Shown: positions 44,332 to 53,651 of the stretch, one piece after another
Layout of the letters: every line of letters begins with the position of its first letter
How positions within the stretch are numbered: position 1 is the stretch's first letter
Origin: Pseudobutyrivibrio sp.
GTDB taxonomy: Bacteria > Bacillota > Clostridia > Lachnospirales > Lachnospiraceae
Length of the DNA stretch: 64,000 bases
Direction: 5' to 3'
NCBI RefSeq assembly: GCF_015057185.1
Contig: NZ_SVEV01000016.1
Span: 19,123-83,122, forward strand
The notes under the pieces: model-generated
The model's input: the letters and a program-made list of their open reading frames with translations, nothing else
Databases searched by the model: none
What the model was told of the DNA's origin: nothing
Position numbers and translations under genes: made by a program

Positions 44332-44351
44332 TTAAGATATTAATAAACTGA

Positions 44352-44436
44352 GCCTGTAAGTAACAAGCTCTTAGATTTCTCAAGCGAATCGTGTCAGATG
44401 AGCGGAGAAACGCTAAGGCTTGTAACTGTAACAGGC
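44352..44436 (+). promoter_or_regulatory. Structured 5'-UTR element B (upstream of pgk)
   Basis: P1 GCCTGT (44352-44357) pairs with ACAGGC (44431-44436). The 3-bp helix is AGT/ACT (44359-44361, 44425-44427), with GTA at 44428-44430. P2 is CAAGC/GCTTG (44364-44368, 44418-44422). P3 is CTTAG...TTTCTC with GAGAAA...CTAAG. Apical GCGAA (44384-44388) faces TGAGC (44399-44403). The ribosome site AAGGAGG follows 12 bases later. Confidence 0.75.
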
Positions 44437-44462
44437 GTAGGTTTTTAAGGAGGAAAAGAATA

Positions 44463-45686
44463 ATGGCATTAAATAAGAAGACAGTTGATGACATCAACGT
44501 AAAGGGTCGCCGTGTACTTGTTCGTTGTGACTTCAATGTACCTCTTAAAGCAGGTGAAATCACAGATGATACACGTATCAAGGCTGCTCTTCCTACAATC
44601 AACAAGCTTATCGCTGATGGTGGAAAGGTTATCCTTTGCTCACACCTTGGTAAGGTAAAGAATGGTCCTAACGAGGGCGAGTCGCTTGCTCCAGTTGCAA
44701 AGAGACTTTCTGAGAAGCTTGGAAAGGAAGTAAACTTCGTTTCTGATTACAACGTAACAGGTGAGGCTGCTACAAAGGCTGTTGAGGCTATGAAAGAAGG
44801 AGATGTAGTACTTCTTCAGAATACTCGTTTCCGTGGCGAGGAAGAAACAAAGAATGGTGAGGCTTTCTCTAAGGAACTCGCTGATCTTGCTGATGATTAT
44901 GTATGCGACGCTTTTGGTTCATCACACAGAGCTCATGCTTCTGTAGCTGGTGTTACAAAGTTCATCACAGCAAAGGGTGGTTCTAATGTAGTTGGATACC
45001 TTATGCAGAAGGAAATCAACTTCCTTGGCAATGCTGTTGAGAATCCAGTACGTCCATTCGTAGCAATCCTTGGTGGCGCTAAGGTTGCTGACAAGCTTAA
45101 CGTAATTAACAACCTTCTTGAGAAGTGCGACACACTTATCATCGGTGGTGGTATGTCTTACACATTCCAGAAGGCTTTGGGATACGAAATTGGTAAGTCA
45201 CTTTGCGACGATACAAAGCTTGATTACTGTAAGGAAATGCTTGAGAAGGCTAAGAGCATGGGTAAGGAAATTCTTCTTCCACTTGATGCTGTTACAATCG
45301 CAGGCTTCCCAGATCCAATCGATGCTCCAGTTGAGTGCGAGACATACGATACAGAGAATATGCCAGCTGACAGAGAGGGTTGCGATATCGGACCTAAGAC
45401 AATTGCTCTTTTCTCTGAGAAGGTTAAGACAGCTAAGACAGTTCTTTGGAATGGACCAATGGGTCTTTTCGAGAACCCAGCACTTGCTGTAGGTACAGAG
45501 GCAGTTGCTAAGGCACTTGCTGAGACAGATGCTACAACAATCATCGGTGGTGGTGATTCAGCAGCAGCTGTTAACCAGATGGGATTCGCTGACAAGATGA
45601 GCCACATCTCTACAGGTGGTGGAGCTTCTCTTGAGTTCCTTGAGGGTAAGGAATTACCAGGCGTTTACGCAGCAGACGACAAATAA
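44463..45686 (+). CDS. pgk: Phosphoglycerate kinase
   Basis: Glycolytic ATP-forming kinase, 407 aa. The ATG at 44463 follows AAGGAGG. N-domain motifs are [29 protein letters not shown] and [13 protein letters not shown]-domain motifs are [22 protein letters not shown] and GGGDSAAAV with a late [19 protein letters not shown]. It uses the same highly biased codon set as gap. Structured element B lies in its leader. Confidence 0.97.
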   Translation: MALNKKTVDDINVKGRRVLVRCDFNVPLKAGEITDDTRIKAALPTINKLIADGGKVILCSHLGKVKNGPNEGESLAPVAKRLSEKLGKEVNFVSDYNVTGEAATKAVEAMKEGDVVLLQNTRFRGEEETKNGEAFSKELADLADDYVCDAFGSSHRAHASVAGVTKFITAKGGSNVVGYLMQKEINFLGNAVENPVRPFVAILGGAKVADKLNVINNLLEKCDTLIIGGGMSYTFQKALGYEIGKSLCDDTKLDYCKEMLEKAKSMGKEILLPLDAVTIAGFPDPIDAPVECETYDTENMPADREGCDIGPKTIALFSEKVKTAKTVLWNGPMGLFENPALAVGTEAVAKALAETDATTIIGGGDSAAAVNQMGFADKMSHISTGGGASLEFLEGKELPGVYAADDK

Positions 45687-45702
45687 AATTCGTCTTCTTC
45701 CT

Positions 45703-45774
45703 AAAAATTTCTGCGTTAACAGATAGCTCGCAGTAGGTTTACTACAGCTTCGTATCTGTTGCCTTGAAATTTTT
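45703..45774 (-). repeat. Structured intergenic element H (after pgk)
   Basis: A perfect 9-bp arm pair (AAAAATTTC 45703-45711, GAAATTTTT 45766-45774) encloses an 8-bp pair AACAGATA/TATCTGTT and a central GTAG/CTAC hairpin flanked by GC and GCTTCG. The centre closely resembles that of element G. Strand is assigned by analogy to G and is not certain. It might serve as a 3' end structure for pgk. Confidence 0.45.
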
Positions 45775-45861
45775 GAAAGAATCCGAATTTAATCGTAAAG
45801 GTAATACACTTTTATTATTAGAATAATTTTAAGTAGCTATAAATCAGAAATTTAGCAAATG

Positions 45862-45960
45862 CTCTCATAAGACCTTGATGAGCCGTCCCTACTTAGATGG
45901 TGCGAAAGCAGCATCTTATGTAGGGCAACGAGCGAATAAGAGCGCAAGCGTGTCTGAGAG
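45862..45960 (+). promoter_or_regulatory. Multi-helix structured element I (upstream of tpiA)
   Basis: Outer arms CTCTCA (45862-45867) and TGAGAG (45955-45960) enclose CTT-x-AT...TGAGC paired with GCGAATAAG (tandem G-A again). There is also a long hairpin CCCTACTTAGATG/CATCTTATGTAGGG capped by TGC-GAAA-GCA. The GNRA-type GAAA loop supports the plus strand. It lies 44 bases before tpiA. Confidence 0.5.
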
Positions 45961-46004
45961 AGTATTTGATAAATTGATGATAATATGGCGAGAGGAGAAC
46001 TATT

Positions 46005-46751
46005 ATGGCAAGAAGAAGAATTATTGCCGGCAACTGGAAGATGAACATGACACCTTCTGAGGCTGTAAAGCTTGTTGCTGAGCTTAAGGATTTAGTAAAG
46101 AACGATGATGTAGATGTAGTATATTGCGTACCTGCAATCGATATCGTTCCTGTAGTAGAGGCTGTAAAGGGTACAAACGTAAACGTTGGTGCTGAGAACT
46201 TCTACATTGAGGATAAGGGTGCTTTCACAGGCGAGATTTCAGCTCCAATGCTTGTAGACGCTGGTGTTAAGTACGTTATCATGGGTCACTCTGAGAGACG
46301 TGACATCTTTGGTGAGAATGATATTCTTATCAATGCAAAGGTTAAGAAGGCATTCGCTGCTGGTCTTACACCAATCCTTTGCTGTGGTGAGTCACTTGCA
46401 CTTCGCAAGGCTGGCACATACAAGGAGTGGATCGAGAGACAGATTACATGGGATCTTTCAGGCGTTACAGCTGATCAGGTAAAGAACCTTGTTATCGCTT
46501 ACGAGCCAATCTGGGCTATCGGTACAGGTGAGACAGCTACAGCTGACCAGGCAGAAGAAGTTTGTGGATTCATCCGTGAGCTTATCGCTAAGCTTTATGA
46601 TGGTGCAACAGCAGAGGCTGTTCGTATCCAGTACGGCGGATCTATGAACGCTTCAAACGCTGCTGAGCTTCTTAGCAAGCCAAACATCGATGGTGGTCTT
46701 ATTGGTGGCGCTTCACTTAAGCCAGACTTCGGTAAAATCGTTAATGCCTAA
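46005..46751 (+). CDS. tpiA: Triosephosphate isomerase
   Basis: 248-aa TIM barrel interconverting DHAP and GAP. Motifs: AGNWKMN (Lys), [12 protein letters not shown] (catalytic His), [13 protein letters not shown] (catalytic Glu), [10 protein letters not shown] and [20 protein letters not shown] precedes the start. Codon bias matches gap and pgk. A strong terminator follows. Confidence 0.97.
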   Translation: MARRRIIAGNWKMNMTPSEAVKLVAELKDLVKNDDVDVVYCVPAIDIVPVVEAVKGTNVNVGAENFYIEDKGAFTGEISAPMLVDAGVKYVIMGHSERRDIFGENDILINAKVKKAFAAGLTPILCCGESLALRKAGTYKEWIERQITWDLSGVTADQVKNLVIAYEPIWAIGTGETATADQAEEVCGFIRELIAKLYDGATAEAVRIQYGGSMNASNAAELLSKPNIDGGLIGGASLKPDFGKIVNA

Positions 46752-46831
46752 TCTATATTGAACTGCCTAACCTAGGACAATTTAGGTAAAAGTGTCAATT
46801 ATATGATATAAAAACTCTTAAAGTTTTACAT

Positions 46832-46866
46832 GCGCACCAGTGCTCTGGTGCGCTATTTTTGTTTTC
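46832..46866 (+). terminator. Terminator after tpiA
   Basis: GCGCACCAG (46832-46840), loop TGCT, CTGGTGCGC (46845-46853), then TATTTTTGTTTT. Confidence 0.92.
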
Positions 46867-46936
46867 TTGTAAGCCTATTTATGATATAATGTGCGCTGAT
46901 GGACTTGTATATTGTCCATTTTGAATTGGAGGACTC

Positions 46937-48178
46937 ATGAAACGAAATATTCGTTTATTACTTATAACAGCCTTTTTATTATGTGTTGTTACTGGTTGTG
47001 GCAAGGAAAAAGAAGAAGAGGTTATAGAACCTGTTGATACAGAACAAATTGCAGTAGATGGTGCAGAAGTAGAGGATTATTCAGTACTGAATTACAGTAG
47101 TTTGGAGGTTCTTGCATATGAAGGTGATTCAAAAGCACAGATTATGCTGGGCCGCACTTTAGAGTATGGAACTGAGGATACAAAGCAGGATTTCAATGCA
47201 GCGATTTCTTGGTACCAGATGGCTTCAGATTCAGGAGATGCTGAGGGTACTTGTGCATTAGGTTATTTTTATTTAACAGGTACAGGTGTTGACAAGGATT
47301 TAGATAAAGCCGAGGAATTGTTCAACCAAGCAATCGAGGCCGGTATTACAAATGCAAAAGTAGGTTTAGCGAGAGTTAAACTTGCAAAAGGAAATTACTT
47401 AGATACATCTGATTCGGCGTTTAATGCTGAAGACACAGAAGATTCAGAGAATATAGAAGAATCAGAAGAACAAGAAGAGACTGATACAGAAGAAACAGAT
47501 GAACAGTTAGAAGAAATTATTACTCTTTTAACAGAAGCAGTACAGTCAGGAGATATTGACGGAGAGTATTACTTGGGATACATGTATGCTCATGGTATTG
47601 GTGTAGCTATAGATTTCAACAAGGCATTTGATTATTTCAACAGGGTAGTTACATCAGAGAAAACTGATTTAGAATATCAGGATGCTATTAATTACTCCAA
47701 TATTGAATTAGGAATTATGTATATTCGTGGCAATGGTGTTGAAGCAGACAACGACCTTGCATTAGATTATTTTACCGCTGCATCTGATAACGGCTCAGCA
47801 AAGGCTAGTTATTATATTGGTCAGATGTATGAAAAAGGTATAGGTGTTGATAAGGACTATGAGAAAGCAATGGAATATTATCTCATTGCTGCCGAAAAGG
47901 AATATGCACCTGCACTGAATGAGATAGGTTATTTATACTACAATGGATATGGCGTAGATGTTGATTTTGCATCTGCTGTTTATTATCAAAAACTTGCTGC
48001 TCTTCAGGGTTATCCTATTGCACAAGTTAATTTAGGTTTTCTTTATGAAAACGGATACGGGGTTGAGAGGAATTTGGAAACAGCTTTATCGTACTATGAG
48101 ATGGCTGCCAATTCAGGTTATGAGGGGGCTAATGAGGCTGTTGTCCGAGTAAAGGCACAGATTAATGAGGAAATGTAA
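46937..48178 (+). CDS. Sel1-repeat lipoprotein
   Basis: 413-aa secreted lipoprotein (lipobox VTGC, about residue 21). It contains many Sel1-type TPR repeats, recognisable as ALGYFYLTGTGVDKDLDKAEELF, YLGYMYAHGIGVAIDFNKAFDYF, YIGQMYEKGIGVDKDYEKAMEYY, EIGYLYYNGYGVDVDFASAVYY and NLGFLYENGYGVERNLETALSYY. An acidic Glu/Asp/Thr-rich insert (about 160-195) splits the array. Such repeats form protein-binding solenoids. TATAAT lies at 46885-46890 and an ATGGAC/GTCCAT inverted repeat at 46899-46919. It overlaps the next gene by 14 bases. Confidence 0.88.
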   Translation: MKRNIRLLLITAFLLCVVTGCGKEKEEEVIEPVDTEQIAVDGAEVEDYSVLNYSSLEVLAYEGDSKAQIMLGRTLEYGTEDTKQDFNAAISWYQMASDSGDAEGTCALGYFYLTGTGVDKDLDKAEELFNQAIEAGITNAKVGLARVKLAKGNYLDTSDSAFNAEDTEDSENIEESEEQEETDTEETDEQLEEIITLLTEAVQSGDIDGEYYLGYMYAHGIGVAIDFNKAFDYFNRVVTSEKTDLEYQDAINYSNIELGIMYIRGNGVEADNDLALDYFTAASDNGSAKASYYIGQMYEKGIGVDKDYEKAMEYYLIAAEKEYAPALNEIGYLYYNGYGVDVDFASAVYYQKLAALQGYPIAQVNLGFLYENGYGVERNLETALSYYEMAANSGYEGANEAVVRVKAQINEEM

Positions 48179-49544
48179 CTTTAACGCGACAGCAATTATT
48201 GTTACTATCTCTTTACTTACGGGGTGTGGCTTGAAATCGGCAGAGATAGAACATGTTAATATGGAGGCTGATACACCGCAATTGATAGAAATAGCGGATT
48301 TGTCTGATGCATGGGATGTTATTATGAACAATGCAACTAATGCATTTATCGGTGGACATCCGATTGACGAATCCTTTCTTGCAATGGTCACTGGCCAATA
48401 CGGTGAGGATATTATTGAGCAAATAGCAAGCTATGCTAATTATGAAACACCGGAGATTTGGTATCAGCTTACTGGTAAAAGTATTCATGTTCTTTGGTAT
48501 GATTACTGCCAAATGACAGGAATAGGCCTGTATAACTATGACAAGACCTATGTTGTAGATAGCTTAGAAGGAAACGATATAGTTATAGATTTTACTGGCG
48601 ATTTGTCTTTCGCAGATGGAATTGCCACTACTACATATATGGATCAGCAGATGAATGGCATTGCAGATTGCTTTTCAGATGAATTGCTATATGAAATGAA
48701 ATCTGCTGATATTTTGATGGTTAATAACGAGTTTGCCTATACCAATAGAGGCCAGGCCTTGGCTGGAAAGGCATATACCTTCAGAGGCGATCCTAGCAGA
48801 GTTAGTTTGCTAGAAGAGCTTGGAGTTGATGTGGTTTCTTTAGCTAATAACCATGTTTATGACTATGACCAAACAGGTCTTTTAGATACATTGGACACTT
48901 TAAATGGGGCGTCTATGCCTTATGTTGGTGCTGGAAGGAATCTTGAAGAGGCTAGAAAGCCTGTGTACTTTATTGTAGGCGGGCGCAAAATTGCCATAGT
49001 TGCAGCCACTCAGATTGAACGTACTTTGAACTACACCAAAGAAGCTACCGCGGATTCGCCGGGAGTTATGAAGTGTCTTCACCCTGAGGCTTTTTGTGAA
49101 ACAATAAAAGAAGCAAAAGCCAATGCGGACTATGTTATTGTTTTTCCACATTGGGGAACCGAGGGTAACACTTATTATGGTAATGATCAATTAGCTCTTG
49201 CTAGAGATTTTGTTGAAGCTGGGGCTGATGTTATTATAGGTGGACATACCCATTGCCTTCAGACAGTAGAGTATATGGATGATGTACCGATTTTTTATAG
49301 TCTTGGTAATTACTGGTTTTCAACTACAGCCACAATGCCATCTGACTATAACACTGGAATAGCACAAGTTCGAATATCACCACTTGGAGAAATCTCTACT
49401 TATTTTATTCCTTGTGAGTTTTCCGCTGGAGTAACCAGCATGCTTGATACAGACGATAAAGCATATAGCGATATCATAGATACCCTTAACAATCAGTCGG
49501 TTTCGGCTGTGATTGATGAAGAAGGGAAAATTACAAAAAAATAA
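48165..49544 (+). CDS. CapA-family (poly-gamma-glutamate capsule-type) lipoprotein
   Basis: 459 aa with a signal peptide and lipobox (LLTGC). The CapA metallophosphatase-like domain (about 135-440) shows VIDFTGDLSFADG, NNEFAYTNRG, TFRGDP, VDVVSLANNHVYDYDQTGLLDTLD, VFPHWGTEGN, GADVIIGGHTHCLQTVEYMDDVPIFYSLGN. CapA proteins act in poly-gamma-glutamate or envelope polymer metabolism; no CapB/C gene is nearby. Coupled to the Sel1 lipoprotein by a 14-base overlap, so the two may work together at the surface. Confidence 0.87.
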   Translation: MRKCNFNATAIIVTISLLTGCGLKSAEIEHVNMEADTPQLIEIADLSDAWDVIMNNATNAFIGGHPIDESFLAMVTGQYGEDIIEQIASYANYETPEIWYQLTGKSIHVLWYDYCQMTGIGLYNYDKTYVVDSLEGNDIVIDFTGDLSFADGIATTTYMDQQMNGIADCFSDELLYEMKSADILMVNNEFAYTNRGQALAGKAYTFRGDPSRVSLLEELGVDVVSLANNHVYDYDQTGLLDTLDTLNGASMPYVGAGRNLEEARKPVYFIVGGRKIAIVAATQIERTLNYTKEATADSPGVMKCLHPEAFCETIKEAKANADYVIVFPHWGTEGNTYYGNDQLALARDFVEAGADVIIGGHTHCLQTVEYMDDVPIFYSLGNYWFSTTATMPSDYNTGIAQVRISPLGEISTYFIPCEFSAGVTSMLDTDDKAYSDIIDTLNNQSVSAVIDEEGKITKK

Positions 49545-49586
49545 TATATTGTACTAGCACATGCTAGATATTAAGGAGGATTTTCT

Positions 49587-51131
49587 ATGAGTAAGAAACC
49601 TGTAGTACTTATGGTTCTCGATGGATATGGTATTAATGATAATCCAAAGGGAAATGCCATTGCGATGGCAAACACACCTGTTATGGACAAACTTATGGCT
49701 GAGTGCCCATTTGTTCAAGGACAGGCATCAGGAATGTTCGTTGGTCTTCCAGACGGACAGATGGGAAATTCAGAGGTTGGACACATGAATATCGGTGCCG
49801 GCCGCATCATTTATCAGGATTTAACTAGAATCACAAAGGCTATTAATGATGGTGATTTCTTCAATAATAAGGTTCTTTTAGAGGCAATTGAGAACTGCAA
49901 AAAGACAGGCGGAGATATTCATCTCTGGGGTCTTCTTTCAGATGGTGGCGTACATAGCCACATCGAGCACCTTTACGGTATGCTTGAAATGTGCAAGAAG
50001 AACGGTCTTGAAAATGTTTATGTTCATGCATTCCTTGATGGACGTGATACACCACCAGCATCTGGTAAGGATTTCTTAGCTCAGCTACAGAGCAAGATGG
50101 ATGAAATCGGTGTTGGTAAGATCGCATCTCTTTCTGGTCGTTACTACGCAATGGATAGAGATAACAACTGGGACCGTGTTCAGAAGGCATATGATTCATT
50201 AGTTAAGGGCGAAGGCGTTCAGGCTACATCAGTTCAGGATGCTATGCAGGCTTCTTATGATGAAGGTGTTACTGATGAGTTCGTTCTTCCTACAGTTATT
50301 ACCGATGCTGATGGAAAGCCTCTTTCAGTTGTAAAGAATGGCGATTCAGTTGTATTCTTTAACTTCCGTCCAGACCGTGCTCGTGAAATTACTAGAGCGT
50401 TCTGTGATGACAAGTTCACAGGCTTCGATAGAGAGTTCTTAAATCTCTATTATGCTTGCTTCAAGGATTACGACGAGACAATCCCTAACAAGCACATTGC
50501 TTTCGAAAAAGAGAGCATTTCAAATACATTTGGCGAGTTTTTAGCAAACAATGGTTTAAAGCAGCTTAGACTTGCTGAGACAGAAAAATACGCACACGTT
50601 ACATTCTTCTTCAACGGTGGTGTTGAGGAGCCTAATAAGGATGAGGAAAGAATCCTTGTAAATTCTCCAAAGGATGTAGCTACATATGACCTTAAGCCTG
50701 AAATGTCGGCACCAGAGGTTGGAGCAAAGCTTGTAGATGCTATTAAGTCTGACAAGTACGATGTTATCGTTATCAACTTTGCTAATCCAGACATGGTTGG
50801 TCATACTGGCGTTATAGAAGCAGCTGTAAAGGCTGTAGAGCGTGTAGACTCACTTGTAGGCGATGCTGTAGAGGCAGTTAAAGAGATGGGCGGGGTAATG
50901 TTCATCTGTGCTGATCACGGTAATGCTGATAAGATGATTGATTATGAGACAGGAGAGCCTTACACAGCTCATACAACAAATCCTGTTCCATTTATTTTAG
51001 TTAACTATGACAGTGACTACACTCTCCGTGAGGGTGGCGCACTTTGCGATATCGCTCCTACACTTATCGAGGTCATGGGTCTCGAGCAGCCAAAGGAGAT
51101 GACAGGAAAGTCACTTCTTATTAAGAAATAG
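49587..51131 (+). CDS. gpmI: Cofactor-independent phosphoglycerate mutase
   Basis: 514-aa Mn2+-dependent enzyme interconverting 3- and 2-phosphoglycerate. MVLDGYG and the phosphoserine site GQMGNSEVGHMNIGAGR are diagnostic. DGRDTPPASG, GRYYAMDRD, NFRPDRAREITRAF and the metal site CADHGNADKM, with AHTTNPVPFI, complete the core. AAGGAGG precedes the start. Completes the glycolytic set in this region. Confidence 0.97.
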   Translation: MSKKPVVLMVLDGYGINDNPKGNAIAMANTPVMDKLMAECPFVQGQASGMFVGLPDGQMGNSEVGHMNIGAGRIIYQDLTRITKAINDGDFFNNKVLLEAIENCKKTGGDIHLWGLLSDGGVHSHIEHLYGMLEMCKKNGLENVYVHAFLDGRDTPPASGKDFLAQLQSKMDEIGVGKIASLSGRYYAMDRDNNWDRVQKAYDSLVKGEGVQATSVQDAMQASYDEGVTDEFVLPTVITDADGKPLSVVKNGDSVVFFNFRPDRAREITRAFCDDKFTGFDREFLNLYYACFKDYDETIPNKHIAFEKESISNTFGEFLANNGLKQLRLAETEKYAHVTFFFNGGVEEPNKDEERILVNSPKDVATYDLKPEMSAPEVGAKLVDAIKSDKYDVIVINFANPDMVGHTGVIEAAVKAVERVDSLVGDAVEAVKEMGGVMFICADHGNADKMIDYETGEPYTAHTTNPVPFILVNYDSDYTLREGGALCDIAPTLIEVMGLEQPKEMTGKSLLIKK

Positions 51132-51186
51132 TTAATAACAGCATTGCTGTTAAATAAAATTAAATAAAAAGAGAGAGGATTTGATT

Positions 51187-52053
51187 ATGAAACCAATTAA
51201 AGAAGGAAAAGTAAGAGAAGTATACGATAATGGCAATAGCATTATCATGGTAGCCACAGATCGTATATCTGCATTCGACGTAATTTTAAAGAACAAGATT
51301 GTTAATAAAGGTGCAGTTCTTACACAGATGTCTAAGTTCTGGTTTGACCTTACAAAGGACATCGTTCCAAATCACATGCTTTCAACTGATGTAAAGGATA
51401 TGCCTGAGTTTTTCCAAAATGAAGAATACAAAGGTAAATCAATGATGTGCAAGAAGCTTACAATGCTTCCTATCGAGTGCATCGTTCGTGGTTACATCAC
51501 AGGTAGTGGCTGGGCAAGCTACAAGGAGAATGGTACTGTTTGTGGTATCAAGCTTCCAGAGGGGCTTCAAGAGTCAGATAAACTTCCTGAACCAATTTAT
51601 ACACCTTCAACAAAAGCAGAAATTGGTGATCATGATGAAAATATCTCTTTCGAACGTTCTATAGAGGTTCTTGAAAAAGACTTCCCAGGTCATGGAGAAG
51701 AGTACGCAACAGCTATCCGTGACAATACAATTGCTCTTTACAAGAAATGTGCAGATTATGCTCTTACAAAAGGCATTATCATTGCCGATACAAAATTCGA
51801 ATTCGGTCTCGACGAGGAAGGTAATATTGTTCTTGCAGATGAGATGCTTACACCAGATAGCTCACGCTTCTGGCCACTTGAGGGCTATGAGCCAGGTCAT
51901 GGTCAGCCTTCATTTGACAAGCAATTTGTACGTGATTGGTTAAAGGCAAATCCTGAGTCAGATTACCTACTTCCACAGGATGTTATCGACAAGACCATTG
52001 CTAAGTATTTAGAGGCGTACACACTGCTTACAGGCAAGGCGCTTGAGGTATAA
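51187..52053 (+). CDS. purC: Phosphoribosylaminoimidazole-succinocarboxamide synthase
   Basis: Purine step joining CAIR and aspartate. 288 aa. The ATG at 51187 is chosen over an in-frame TTG at 51181 because GAGAGAGGA is upstream and the family N-terminus (KPIKEGKVREVYDNG) follows. ATDRISAFDVI, PIECIVRGYITGSGW, KAEIGDHDENISF and LADEMLTPDSSRFWP are the signature blocks. No purE is nearby. Confidence 0.95.
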   Translation: MKPIKEGKVREVYDNGNSIIMVATDRISAFDVILKNKIVNKGAVLTQMSKFWFDLTKDIVPNHMLSTDVKDMPEFFQNEEYKGKSMMCKKLTMLPIECIVRGYITGSGWASYKENGTVCGIKLPEGLQESDKLPEPIYTPSTKAEIGDHDENISFERSIEVLEKDFPGHGEEYATAIRDNTIALYKKCADYALTKGIIIADTKFEFGLDEEGNIVLADEMLTPDSSRFWPLEGYEPGHGQPSFDKQFVRDWLKANPESDYLLPQDVIDKTIAKYLEAYTLLTGKALEV

Positions 52054-52110
52054 TCCAGTGCTTGAGGAAAATCGTACTAGATTTTTCAAATGAATGTGTA
52101 ATTATAAGGA

Positions 52111-52171
52111 GAGGCAGCCTCAAGGAGAATTTCGAGAATATAGTGAAAACGATGAGAAATTCTTCTTGAGG
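52111..52171 (+). promoter_or_regulatory. Structured 5'-UTR element E (upstream of purF)
   Basis: Stem CCTCAAGGAGAATTTC (52118-52133) pairs with 52156-52171 over 16 bp with one G-U. The 22-base loop (52134-52155) is the same as in element D except one base, although the stem sequences are unrelated. The outer P1 helix is poorly formed here; GGC (52113-52115) may pair GCT. A small CTAAT/ATTAG hairpin follows. The ribosome site AGGAG is just downstream. Confidence 0.65.
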
Positions 52172-52200
52172 ATGCTAATCCGTTAGTATTAGGAGATTTT

Positions 52201-53646
52201 ATGGGAGATTTATTATTGAAGGATACTCCGTGGGACGACTTGCATGAGGAGTGCGGCGTTTTTGCGATGTATGATTTTGATGGCGGAGACGTTGCCTCCT
52301 CTATTTATTATGGCCTTTTTGCTTTGCAGCATAGAGGACAGGAGAGCTGTGGTATAGCTGTTTCTGACACAAATGGTCCAAAGAGAAACTATGCTTTGGA
52401 AAAAGGCATGGGACTTGTAAACGAAGTATTTAATCAGGATATTCTAGAAGGAATGCACGGGGATATAGGTGTAGGACATACTAGATATTCTACAGCCGGT
52501 TCATCTTGCAGAGAAAATGCTCAGCCACTTGTACTTTCTTATGTAAAGGGTATTCTCGGAATGGCACACAATGGTAATCTTATCAATGCTGAGGAGCTTA
52601 GAGATGAGCTTTCCATGACAGGTGCTATTTTCCAGACAACTATAGACTCTGAGACAATAGCATATCTTATTGCTAGAGAACGTCTTAAGAGTGCAACTGT
52701 TGAAGAGGCAGTTGCAAAAGCTTGTGACAAAATTAAAGGTGCATATTCTCTCGTAGTTATGTCGCCACGTAAGCTTATTGCGGTTAGAGATCCACAGGGA
52801 TTTAGACCATTATGCATAGGAAAACGTGATAATGCTTACATAATTGCATCTGAAAGCAGTGCTTTAGATACAGTAGGTGCTGAATTTATTCGAGATATTG
52901 AGCCAGGTGAGATAGTTACTATTTCGCCAGATTTTGGAATCAAATCCGACAAGAGCAGATGTGTTCCAAAGGCTCAGCATGGTAGATGTATTTTTGAGTA
53001 TATTTATTTTGCTCGTACAGATAGTATTATTGATAACAAATCTGTTTATGAAGCTCGTATCAAAGCGGGTAGAGCTCTTGCACAGGATTCTCCTGTAGAG
53101 GCAGACTTGGTAGTTGGTGTTCCAGAATCTGGTAACGCTGCAGCCCAGGGCTATGCAATGGAATCAGGGATTCCTTATGGTACAGCATTCGTAAAAAATA
53201 GTTACGTTGGTCGTACATTTATTAAGCCAAAGCAGAAGAGCCGTGAGTCATCAGTTCAGGTAAAACTTAACGCACTTCGTGATGTAGTTAGGGGCAAAAG
53301 AATTATTATGATTGATGATTCCATTGTTCGTGGTACTACATCAGATAGAATTGTAAAAATGCTTAGAGATGCTGGTGCTAAGGAGGTACACGTTCGTATT
53401 TCATCGCCACCATTCTTATGGCCATGTTACTTTGGTACAGATGTGCCATGCCGTGAGCAATTAATTGCATATAATCATTCTGTAGATGAGATTTGCAAAA
53501 TAATCGGTGCAGATTCTTTGGCATACTTAAAATTTGATCGTCTTTCAGAAATGGTTGATGGTCTTGAAATATGCCATGGCTGCTTCGATGGCGTCTACCC
53601 AATGGAACCACCAACCACTGATATCAGGGGTGAATATGATAAATAG
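52201..53646 (+). CDS. purF: Amidophosphoribosyltransferase
   Basis: First committed enzyme of purine synthesis, 481 aa. A 17-residue leader precedes the nucleophile Cys18 (EECGVFAMYDF), so processing by propeptide removal is likely, as in Bacillus PurF. The glutaminase domain has GLFALQHRGQESCG, GHTRYSTAG and GMAHNGNLIN. The PRTase domain has MIDDSIVRGTTSDRIV. Fe-S cysteine candidates include CYFGTDVPC and CHGC, typical of the Bacillus type. Confidence 0.96.
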   Translation: MGDLLLKDTPWDDLHEECGVFAMYDFDGGDVASSIYYGLFALQHRGQESCGIAVSDTNGPKRNYALEKGMGLVNEVFNQDILEGMHGDIGVGHTRYSTAGSSCRENAQPLVLSYVKGILGMAHNGNLINAEELRDELSMTGAIFQTTIDSETIAYLIARERLKSATVEEAVAKACDKIKGAYSLVVMSPRKLIAVRDPQGFRPLCIGKRDNAYIIASESSALDTVGAEFIRDIEPGEIVTISPDFGIKSDKSRCVPKAQHGRCIFEYIYFARTDSIIDNKSVYEARIKAGRALAQDSPVEADLVVGVPESGNAAAQGYAMESGIPYGTAFVKNSYVGRTFIKPKQKSRESSVQVKLNALRDVVRGKRIIMIDDSIVRGTTSDRIVKMLRDAGAKEVHVRISSPPFLWPCYFGTDVPCREQLIAYNHSVDEICKIIGADSLAYLKFDRLSEMVDGLEICHGCFDGVYPMEPPTTDIRGEYDK

Positions 53647-53651
53647 GGTCC

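Noticed and set aside
49545..49586. CTAGCACATGCTAG hairpin before gpmI as a terminator
   Set aside because: Short stem with no T run; more likely incidental.
52081..52200. Purine or ZTP riboswitch upstream of purF
   Set aside because: Neither the purine-riboswitch loops nor the ZTP CCGCCTGGGC signature is visible; the element matches the one before rlmB.
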